Shown here: piece by piece, positions 1 to 5,310 of the stretch
Position numbering within the stretch: position 1 is the stretch's first letter
How the letters are laid out: every line of letters begins with the position of its first letter
NCBI GenBank assembly: GCA_934572355.1
Contig: CAKTKV010000059.1
Location: forward strand, 1 to 9,042
Source of the DNA: an uncultured Oscillospiraceae bacterium
GTDB taxonomy: Bacteria > Bacillota > Clostridia > Oscillospirales > Oscillospiraceae
Direction: 5' to 3'
DNA: 9,042 bases
The notes under the pieces: model-generated
Told to the model about the DNA's origin: nothing
Databases searched by the model: none
The model's input: the letters and a program-made list of their open reading frames with translations, nothing else
Translations under genes and position numbers: made by a program

Positions 1-2172
1 AAGATCGATCCCGCGAACGTCACCTCCAGCGGTATAAAGTTCCCCACAACGCGCGATTTCAAGATCGACGGCAAGTACTATCCCGTCTCTATCAAGAGCA
101 GTAATCCCAATGTCATCAAGACCTTTGACGTGAACAACGCCGCGCGCGTCGAGGTCCTGCGCCCGATGCCGGGCGAGGAACCCGTCAAGGTCACCTTGAC
201 CGTCGCGATAACCGAAAAAGCCACCGGCAAGTCCGTCTCCCGCGACATTGAGCTGACGGTGCAGCCCCTCGTCAATGAGGAGATCGACCGTGAGCTTGAA
301 CTGATGGAGCTTGTCAAGGCACACTACTTTGACGGCATAAGAAACGCGAATACCAGCCCCAACGATATACAGACCGACCTGCACGCCTTCCAGGAGGCTT
401 ACCTCAACGATAGCGGCGAGCTCGTCTGGGTGTATAACTACAAGGACGTGACCGGCAAGGGCATTGCGCCGAGCGCTATGGATGGCTGGCTGGCCGCAGA
501 GCAGTGGCGGCTTTTCAAATCCAGCAATCCCAAGGTCATCACGCATGAGAATCTTCTCGTCACGCGCGATAAGGAGCATAAGCTCGTCACGATAACAAGC
601 TGGCTTTCGAGCGAGCGTTTCGCGGAGCTTGCGAAGAAATACCCGGACGACAAGCGCCTGAGCCAGCTTGTGGATCAGCCCGTCTCCATCCAGCTTCAGG
701 TGACCGGCACCGCCCCCACGAGCGACAAGCCCGTTGATAAACTCTCCACGGTTTATTTCACCCTCAGCGATAACGGCAGCGAGTGGTTCTCCTGCAAGCT
801 CGATAAGCTCCCTGAGGGCACAAGCGCGCTCGATGTTATGCATAAGGCTCTCGCAAGCCACGGCTATTCCGCCTCCGGCAGCACATACATCAGCGGTATC
901 TCCGGCTCGAACGGGACTCTCAAGGAAAAAGACCGCGGTCCCAATTCCGGCTGGATGTACTCTGTCAACGGCAGCATCGCGAGCGTCACGATGAACCAGT
1001 ACTTTGTCTCCGACGGTGACAGTGTCGAGATGTTCTACACCGATGACTACACCAAGCTCGGCCACAGCGGAGAATATACCCCGGCCGAGGTCATTGACCT
1101 CATCAATGCCATCGGTACCGTCACAAAGCGCAGCGGGGACGATATCGCCGCCGCGCGCAAGGCCTACGACAGCCTGACGGCTGATGAAAAGAAGCAGGTG
1201 ACAAATTACCGCACCCTGCTTGCGGCTGAGAAGTCTTATGCCGATATCATCCGAAACGCCGCAAAGAAGCTCGACGATATCTATAAGATGACCGGCGACT
1301 ATATTGAGAAGCTCCCCGGCGATGAGCTGAACGCTTTCGGCAGCGAGTGGTACATCCTCGGCCTCGCGCGCAGCGGCCGCAAGGTCTCCGATGACTATTA
1401 CAAGGCTATTGAAAAATATGTCTCCGAGAACATCGATGAGAATGGCCGCCTCGATGAAAAGCGCTCTACCGATAACGCAAAACTCATCCTCGTGCTCAGC
1501 GCGCTCGACAAGGAAGTGACCGACGTCGGCGGGCATGACCTGCTTAAAGCACTGAGCGATATGGATTACGTCACGCAGCAGGGGCTGAGCGGCGCAATCT
1601 ATGCCCTGCTCGCTTTTGACTGCCGCGCTTATGATATACCCGCCGCGGACAAGAACGCCGAACAGACGAGCCGTGACGCTCTTGTGAAGTACATTCTCGA
1701 TAAGCAGCTCAAGGACGGCGGCTGGGCATACTCCGGTGACAAGGCCGAACCCGACATGACTGCAATGGCGCTTCAGGCTCTCGCCGCGTATTATAAGACC
1801 GACGCAAAGGTCAAGGAAGCGGCCGACAAAGCCGTGACCTGTCTGTCGAAGCTCCAGAACACCACCGGCGGGTATGACAGCTACGGCAGCGTCAACAGCG
1901 AATCCGCCGCTCAGGTCATCACTGCGCTGACCGCCCTTGGCATCGATCCGGATAACGACGCCCGCTTTGTCAAAAACGGCGTGAGCGTGCTCGATTCTCT
2001 CTGCGGCTTCTATGTCGACGGCGGCGGCTTCCGTCACGTCTCCGACGGCAAGCTCGACGTAACAGCGACAGCGCAGGGCTACTATGCTCTCGCGGCGTAT
2101 TATCGTTTTGCCAACAACCAGACCGCATTGTATGACATGACCGATCTCGACGCCGTCGAAAAAGCGGCGTAA
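1..2172 (+). CDS. Secreted Ig-like / DUF4430 / alpha-toroid protein, 5' partial
   Basis: The frame is open from base 1, so the true start and any signal peptide lie upstream. The GTG at 130 falls inside an Ig-like module and is not the start. Of 723 visible residues, about 1-90 form an Ig-like module with SSNPNVIK at 33-40. A helical linker follows, then a second related module with SSNPKVIT at 174-181, of the atrophied bacterial Ig type. Residues about 249-348 are DUF4430-like (GWMYSVNG, then a YFVSDGDSVEMFY strand), the fold also seen at the C-terminus of transcobalamins. Residues about 360-416 are a helical spacer. Residues about 443-713 resemble prenyltransferase/squalene-oxidase alpha-toroid repeats, with DGGWAY, TGGYDSYG and GGGFRHVS before helices. 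No LPXTG or C-terminal membrane anchor is present. The likely role is extracellular binding; a ligand such as a corrinoid is only an inference from the domain pair. Domain calls are firm; function is unknown. Confidence 0.85.
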   Translation, partial: KIDPANVTSSGIKFPTTRDFKIDGKYYPVSIKSSNPNVIKTFDVNNAARVEVLRPMPGEEPVKVTLTVAITEKATGKSVSRDIELTVQPLVNEEIDRELELMELVKAHYFDGIRNANTSPNDIQTDLHAFQEAYLNDSGELVWVYNYKDVTGKGIAPSAMDGWLAAEQWRLFKSSNPKVITHENLLVTRDKEHKLVTITSWLSSERFAELAKKYPDDKRLSQLVDQPVSIQLQVTGTAPTSDKPVDKLSTVYFTLSDNGSEWFSCKLDKLPEGTSALDVMHKALASHGYSASGSTYISGISGSNGTLKEKDRGPNSGWMYSVNGSIASVTMNQYFVSDGDSVEMFYTDDYTKLGHSGEYTPAEVIDLINAIGTVTKRSGDDIAAARKAYDSLTADEKKQVTNYRTLLAAEKSYADIIRNAAKKLDDIYKMTGDYIEKLPGDELNAFGSEWYILGLARSGRKVSDDYYKAIEKYVSENIDENGRLDEKRSTDNAKLILVLSALDKEVTDVGGHDLLKALSDMDYVTQQGLSGAIYALLAFDCRAYDIPAADKNAEQTSRDALVKYILDKQLKDGGWAYSGDKAEPDMTAMALQALAAYYKTDAKVKEAADKAVTCLSKLQNTTGGYDSYGSVNSESAAQVITALTALGIDPDNDARFVKNGVSVLDSLCGFYVDGGGFRHVSDGKLDVTATAQGYYALAAYYRFANNQTALYDMTDLDAVEKAA

Positions 2173-2175
2173 CGC

Positions 2176-2218
2176 AAAAAATATCTCAGGAAAGCAAAGC
2201 TTTCCTGAGATATTTTTT
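2176..2218. terminator. Bidirectional intrinsic terminator between convergent genes
   Basis: A perfect 20-base inverted repeat (2176-2195 and 2199-2218) encloses an AAA loop. Its outer ends are six A and six T, so transcripts from either side end in a U tract. It sits 3 bases after the stop of the upstream plus-strand gene and 4 bases beyond the 3' end of the convergent Gre-factor gene, and can serve both. Confidence 0.93.
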
Positions 2219-2222
2219 AATA

Positions 2223-2726
2223 TTAATACTGCATCAGCGGAGCCGAGCCGTCGTCCTCGCCTTTGGTGATCCTGCGTATCTCCGCCTCGTAGCTATAAGT
2301 GTCGCTGACATGGACGGTAAATTTGTCGCCGACCTTCTTCCCCAGCACCTCTTTGCCGAAGGGGGATTCCTTGCTGATAAGCCCGTGGCGCGGGTCGCAG
2401 CGCACGGTCGTGACGACCTGGATCACCTGCGTGTCGTCATCCTCCGGGATATATATCTCCACCTTGTCGAACAGACCAACCTCGTCGGAAGCGGAGCGGT
2501 CGTCTATCACCTTCGCGGACTTTATCATCCCCTCAAGATACCTTATGCGGCTGCGGTTCTTGTTCTGTGCCTGCTTTGCAGCCTTGTATTCGAAGTTCTC
2601 GCTCAGGTCGCCGAAGGCGCGGGTGCGCTTGACCTCCTCTATAAGCCCCGGCATAAGCTCAAGCCGGCGGTAGTCAAGCTCTTCCTTCATTTTTCGGATA
2701 TCTTCTCTTGTAAGCTCGTCGTTCAT
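2223..2726 (-). CDS. GreA/GreB-family transcript cleavage factor
   Basis: This factor enters the RNA polymerase secondary channel and stimulates cleavage of backtracked RNA. The 167 residues match the usual Gre length of about 158 plus a short acidic tail (GEDDGSAPLMQY). The N-terminal coiled coil spans about 5-75 and carries GDLSEN at 39-44; D40 and E43 correspond to the catalytic tip acids of E. coli GreA (D41, E44). The C-terminal FKBP-like domain follows, with GLISKESPFGKEVLGKKVGD at about 115-134. I chose the ATG at 2726 because GAGG lies 6 bases upstream. A GTG at 2738, overlapping the preceding stop, would add four residues without a visible site. The stretch AAKQAQNKNRSRIRYLEGMI and the ending SDTYSYEAEIRRI differ from canonical GreA and resemble a second, clostridial Gre paralog as I recall it, so I give no symbol. 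It is probably co-transcribed with the acidic protein gene upstream. Confidence 0.92.
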   Translation of the reverse strand: MNDELTREDIRKMKEELDYRRLELMPGLIEEVKRTRAFGDLSENFEYKAAKQAQNKNRSRIRYLEGMIKSAKVIDDRSASDEVGLFDKVEIYIPEDDDTQVIQVVTTVRCDPRHGLISKESPFGKEVLGKKVGDKFTVHVSDTYSYEAEIRRITKGEDDGSAPLMQY

Positions 2727-2732
2727 TTTCCG

Positions 2733-2736
2733 CCTC
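2733..2736 (-). promoter_or_regulatory. Ribosome binding site deciding the Gre-factor start
   Basis: GAGG read on the minus strand lies 6 bases before ATG 2726. It overlaps the end of the upstream gene (stop at 2737-2735), suggesting translational coupling. It favours the ATG over the GTG at 2738. Confidence 0.7.
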
Positions 2737-3142
2737 ACAGATCAATATTAATGGTGTTAAGGCCGTTTTTCTCGAACTCCGCCATGTATTCGTCCATGCG
2801 CGCCGTCAGCTCTGAGAAATCCTCCGGGTCGGTGTCGACCAAGTCAAGGTCGCGCCGTGCAAGCTCCTCGGCAAGGATGTTGAAAAACACGCCGTCCTCA
2901 TAGTCGGCGATGGCCTCGTGTATGCCGCCGTCCTCATACGCCTGCGACGGGAAAATGTGCCCGTGCCAACGCTGGATAAGAGCGCGCATACCGTGATCCG
3001 GGCAGAGCGAGAAGAGCTTTTCCTGAAGCTGGTCGTAGTCCTCAAAGCGGTCGTCCCCTCTGGTGGAGTTGAGTATCCAGTTGCCGATATACACCATGTC
3101 AAGCAGACGCCTGAATTCCTTTTCGCTTAGCTCTATGTTCAA
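2735..3142 (-). CDS. Small acidic protein of unknown function, upstream of the Gre factor
   Basis: I do not recognise a named family. The 135-residue product is acidic (31 Asp/Glu against 12 Lys/Arg), with no signal peptide, membrane segment or cysteine cluster, so it is probably cytoplasmic. It is predicted mainly helical. Residues 5-48 hold a motif-like stretch with YIGNWILNS at 18-26, and 56-92 contain IQRWHGHIF and YEDGVFFNILAEELARRDL. I remember similar unnamed clostridial proteins with a YxGNW-N segment, but cannot name one. The start is TTG at 3142, preceded by GGGAGG with a 7-base spacer; no ATG or GTG fits better. It is the first gene of a two-gene unit with the Gre factor, whose start lies 8 bases past this stop, and a promoter lies about 60 bases upstream. 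Real gene: high confidence. Function: unknown. Confidence 0.85.
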   Translation of the reverse strand: MNIELSEKEFRRLLDMVYIGNWILNSTRGDDRFEDYDQLQEKLFSLCPDHGMRALIQRWHGHIFPSQAYEDGGIHEAIADYEDGVFFNILAEELARRDLDLVDTDPEDFSELTARMDEYMAEFEKNGLNTINIDL

Positions 3143-3149
3143 AGTATCG

Positions 3150-3155
3150 CCTCCC
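3150..3155 (-). promoter_or_regulatory. Strong ribosome binding site for a TTG start
   Basis: GGGAGG read on the minus strand lies 7 bases before the TTG at 3142. It is the main reason for accepting that rare start codon. Confidence 0.8.
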
Positions 3156-3210
3156 GGCAGATGAGATAATATTAGGGAGAACCCAACGCCTCAGATTCTC
3201 ACCCATGCTT

Positions 3211-3239
3211 ATTATAGCAGAGGACATGGCTTAATTCCA
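3211..3239 (-). promoter_or_regulatory. Sigma-A-type promoter for the acidic protein / Gre unit
   Basis: On the minus strand a perfect TATAAT (3216-3211) lies 17 bases after TGGAAT (3239-3234), a weak match to the -35 consensus. The expected transcription start is near 3204, giving a leader of about 60 bases before the TTG. The -10 box and spacing are convincing; the -35 is poor, so the promoter may be weak or need an activator. Confidence 0.6.
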
Positions 3240-3261
3240 CAGGTAAACAATACAAATTTTT

Positions 3262-3274
3262 CTTGTAATACAAG
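3262..3274. promoter_or_regulatory. Perfect 13-bp palindrome over the murI -35 box, possible operator
   Basis: CTTGTA-A-TACAAG is a perfect dyad with six-base arms and a one-base centre. It covers the -35 hexamer of the plus-strand promoter, and an extra TACAA half-site lies at 3251-3255. TGTA-N-TACA dyads are typical of several small repressor families, including GntR-type proteins, but no regulator is encoded in the window. A chance palindrome is possible. Confidence 0.35.
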
Positions 3275-3291
3275 CCTCTTTGGGTTATATT
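3263..3291 (+). promoter_or_regulatory. Sigma-A-type promoter for murI and the DUF1934 gene
   Basis: TTGTAA (3263-3268) and TATATT (3286-3291) are separated by an optimal 17 bases in an AT-rich stretch. The predicted start near 3298 gives a leader of about 30 bases ahead of the murI ATG. Confidence 0.6.
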
Positions 3292-3292
3292 A

Positions 3293-3303
3293 AGATGTCA
3301 TCT
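3293..3303. promoter_or_regulatory. 11-bp palindrome at the predicted murI transcription start
   Basis: AGATG-T-CATCT is a perfect dyad centred on 3298, the expected +1. It could be an operator, but five-base arms are short enough to arise by chance in a region this size. Confidence 0.2.
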
Positions 3304-3316
3304 AAAACCACCGATT

Positions 3317-3320
3317 GGAG
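3317..3320 (+). promoter_or_regulatory. Ribosome binding site deciding the murI start
   Basis: GGAG lies 6 bases before ATG 3327. A TTG at 3315 is in frame but overlaps this site and has no site of its own, so it is rejected as the start. Confidence 0.75.
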
Positions 3321-3326
3321 CATTTG

Positions 3327-4136
3327 ATGGATAACAGACCTGTCGGCATTTTCGACTCCGGCTTCGGCGGGCTTACCTCGCTGAAAGCGCTGAGGAAAAT
3401 GATGCCCGATGAAAACATAATATACTTCGGCGATAACGGGCGCGCCCCCTACGGCGGGCGCAGCACGGAGCAGCTAAAGGCCATGGCACGTCAGGATCTT
3501 ATGTTCGTCTCCGGGCTCGGCGTCAAGGCTATCATCGTCGCCTGCGGTACGCTTTCCTGCGCCGCGGCTGACGTGCTCGATGAATGTCCTCTGCCGCTCT
3601 CGGGCGTACTGAACGCGAGCGTCAATGTCCTGCGGCAGCTCGGCGGCAGTTTCCCTCTCGGTATAATCGCCACCGAAGCGAGCATAAGAAGCGGCGCTTT
3701 CAAGGCAGCGCTGCGCGCTGCCTTCCCGGAGCGTGAGATCGTTGATCTCGCCTGCCCGGAGTTCGTTCCGCTCATTGAAAGCGGCCATATTTCACCGGCC
3801 GATCCCCTTCTCACAGCCGCGGTAGAGCGCGCTCTCGCTCCGCTCAAGGCGCACCGCCCCGGCACTCTGCTGCTCGGCTGCACGCATTATGGGATAATCG
3901 GCGATGCGATAAGCGCGTATCTTGGCAGTGATGTCAGGCTCGTCAGCGCCTCGGAGTGCGCGGCAATCGAAATGCGCGATAGGCTCATTTCCTCCGGCAT
4001 GACCGGCGGCGAAGGCTGGACGCGCTACCTGACCAGCGGCAGCGCGGAGGATTTCTCCAAGGTCGCCTCGGTCATCCTTGGCATGGATGATATTCACGCC
4101 GAGCATATCCCCCCAATGGAGGCAGAACACGTATGA
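3327..4136 (+). CDS. murI: Glutamate racemase (MurI)
   Basis: This cytoplasmic, cofactor-independent racemase makes D-glutamate for the peptidoglycan stem peptide. The 269 residues match the family length. Visible motifs are GIFDSGFGG at 7-15 (D10, S11), PYG at 41-43, the first catalytic cysteine C73 in VACGTLSC, ATEAS at 115-119, CPEFVPLIESG at 143-153, and the second catalytic cysteine C185 in LGCTHYG (T186, H187). Two signatures are unusual: the common CNT(A/V)S is CGTLS, replacing the substrate-contacting Asn with G74, and DTARVPYG is DNGRAPYG. The catalytic pair is intact, so I expect activity; a shifted substrate preference within the Asp/Glu racemase superfamily is possible. It is the first gene of a unit with DUF1934, with a 4-base stop/start overlap. 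The C-terminal tail after about 255 (HAEHIPPMEAEHV) is not conserved-looking. Confidence 0.88.
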   Translation: MDNRPVGIFDSGFGGLTSLKALRKMMPDENIIYFGDNGRAPYGGRSTEQLKAMARQDLMFVSGLGVKAIIVACGTLSCAAADVLDECPLPLSGVLNASVNVLRQLGGSFPLGIIATEASIRSGAFKAALRAAFPEREIVDLACPEFVPLIESGHISPADPLLTAAVERALAPLKAHRPGTLLLGCTHYGIIGDAISAYLGSDVRLVSASECAAIEMRDRLISSGMTGGEGWTRYLTSGSAEDFSKVASVILGMDDIHAEHIPPMEAEHV

Positions 4137-4561
4137 TGAAGGACGTTGTAATATCCCTGCACGGCACTCAGAACGCCGGCACAGACGAGGAGGACACCAT
4201 CGAGTTTTCCACCGATGGGATGTATACCTACGACGGTGAAAACGCCTGCATCACCTATCTTGAAAGCGAAGTGACCGGGCTTACCGGTACACGCACAAGC
4301 GTCATCGTCACCCCTGACAAGGTCGCTGTCGAATGCGACGGCTTCATCACAAGCCGGATGTTTTTCATGGAGGGTGAAAAGACCTCGTTCCTGTACGATA
4401 CTCCAGCCGGTTCAGCAACATTGTCTGTGCGTGCAAGGAGCATAAAGAAGGATTTCGATGAAAACGGCGGCACGCTGGAACTTGACTATGTGCTTGATTT
4501 GGAGCACGCGGTCGTCAGCAGAAACAAGCTCCGTCTGGATATAAAGCAAATAGGGCAATGA
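4133..4561 (+). CDS. DUF1934 (YwiB-like) beta-barrel protein
   Basis: The 142-residue protein has the features of the DUF1934/YwiB family, small calycin-like beta barrels of unknown function. It opens with VVISLHGTQ, followed by an acidic loop, DTIEFSTDGMYTY at about 22-34, ITYLESEVTGLTGTRTSV at about 40-57, FFMEGEKTSFLYDTPAG at about 77-93, and a closing strand ELDYVLDLEHAVVSRNKLRLDIKQI. It has no signal peptide, so it is probably cytoplasmic. It starts at ATG 4133, inside the murI stop (ATGA overlap); GGAGG at 4118-4122 is 10 bases upstream, slightly long, and a second ATG at 4136 is a less likely alternative. In Bacillus subtilis ywiB lies next to argS; no argS is present here, and the unit ends at the terminator just downstream. 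Family call firm; role unknown. Confidence 0.87.
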   Translation: MMKDVVISLHGTQNAGTDEEDTIEFSTDGMYTYDGENACITYLESEVTGLTGTRTSVIVTPDKVAVECDGFITSRMFFMEGEKTSFLYDTPAGSATLSVRARSIKKDFDENGGTLELDYVLDLEHAVVSRNKLRLDIKQIGQ

Positions 4562-4564
4562 GTC

Positions 4565-4598
4565 AAAAACACCGGGAAGTGATTTCCCGGTGTTTTTT
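4565..4598. terminator. Bidirectional intrinsic terminator
   Basis: A 14-base perfect stem (4565-4578 and 4584-4597) with a GC-rich core and a five-base loop GTGAT is followed by a T run to 4598 and preceded by five A. It begins 3 bases after the DUF1934 stop and ends 4 bases from the 3' end of the convergent membrane-protein gene, so it can stop transcription in both directions. Confidence 0.92.
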
Positions 4599-4602
4599 CG
4601 TC

Positions 4603-5271
4603 TCAGCGTTCAAGACCTGCAAGCGTATCCATTTTCTTCATAAACAGGTGGTTGAACAGCGCGATCACTCGTCCCACACCGAGCACCGCGAGCACCGTGC
4701 CCAAGCCGATGCCTATCACCCTGTGGCCGCTGGCCACGCATATGAGTGCGGTCAGGCAGACGTCGAAGAGGTCAAAGCAGTTCTTCGTGATGCCGACCGG
4801 CTTGCGGACAAAATCGGCAATGGCCTGAACGATGCCGTCGCCGGGGTTCGGGATGACACGCATATTGAGGGACATCGCCGCGCCTATCCCGGTCAGGACG
4901 ATGCCGATGATGAGCACCGCAAGCTGCGGCAGAAAGCCCTCAGGTTCCGGCAGCAGCGCCGAGAACAGGTTCATAAACCTTGTAAAGACAAGGCTCAGCG
5001 GCAGCTGCAAAATGTCCTTTCCCAGAGTGAGCAGCAAGGATCCCTCCGGTCTGCGGATAAGGTGCAGGATAATTTCCACCGCGACAAATACGGCGTACAG
5101 TGCAAAGGTCGCGTTGCCGAAATTGAGGCCGTATATAACGAAAACGCTGTATGAAATGGAAATGATCGGCGACACACCGAGGCCGGATTTCGTGTTGAGA
5201 ACTATGCCGAGCGCCAAAATCAGCAGCCCAGACACATAAAATATCGCCCGGTATATTGTATTTTTCTTCAT
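4603..5271 (-). CDS. DUF6198 (YczE/YitT-like) integral membrane protein
   Basis: The 222-residue protein is strongly hydrophobic, with about five membrane segments near residues 8-26, 37-72 (possibly two), 113-135, 168-182 and 185-207. LNTKSGLGVSPI at 25-36 and MRVIPNPGDGIVQ at 137-149 begin two halves of similar pattern, which suggests an internal duplication. Composition and motifs place it in the YczE/YyaS/YitT-like group now called DUF6198. Its substrate is unknown; the family is suspected of transport, without direct evidence here. The ATG at 5271 follows an AT-rich 39-base gap without a clear ribosome binding site, in contrast to its neighbours, so expression may be low or may depend on read-through from the FAD-protein gene upstream. 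It is the last gene of its unit and ends against the shared terminator. Confidence 0.85.
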   Translation of the reverse strand: MKKNTIYRAIFYVSGLLILALGIVLNTKSGLGVSPIISISYSVFVIYGLNFGNATFALYAVFVAVEIILHLIRRPEGSLLLTLGKDILQLPLSLVFTRFMNLFSALLPEPEGFLPQLAVLIIGIVLTGIGAAMSLNMRVIPNPGDGIVQAIADFVRKPVGITKNCFDLFDVCLTALICVASGHRVIGIGLGTVLAVLGVGRVIALFNHLFMKKMDTLAGLER

Positions 5272-5310
5272 GTTTTATATGTGCTTTCTGTTATTTTTCT
5301 GAAATTTTCG

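Noticed and set aside
130..132. GTG as start of the first gene
   Set aside because: The same frame is open to base 1 and encodes the front half of an Ig-like module, so the gene is simply cut by the window.
2310..2903. A 197-codon plus-strand frame across the Gre and acidic-protein genes
   Set aside because: It is antisense to two well-supported genes, spans their junction, and shows no family motif.
3174..3209. Possible hairpin or riboswitch in the leader of the acidic-protein gene
   Set aside because: Only a five-base stem (GAGAA/TTCTC) with a bulge and a 14-base loop is visible, with no U tract and no resemblance to a known riboswitch.
4558..5154. A 198-codon plus-strand frame starting at the DUF1934 stop
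   Set aside because: It runs through the terminator hairpin and antisense to the clear membrane-protein gene. Its translation is rich in His, Arg and Gln, as expected for the reverse strand of hydrophobic codons.
5274..5279. TATAAA on the minus strand as a promoter for the DUF6198 gene
   Set aside because: It is only a few bases from the ATG and would give a leaderless transcript. No -35 box is present at proper spacing.
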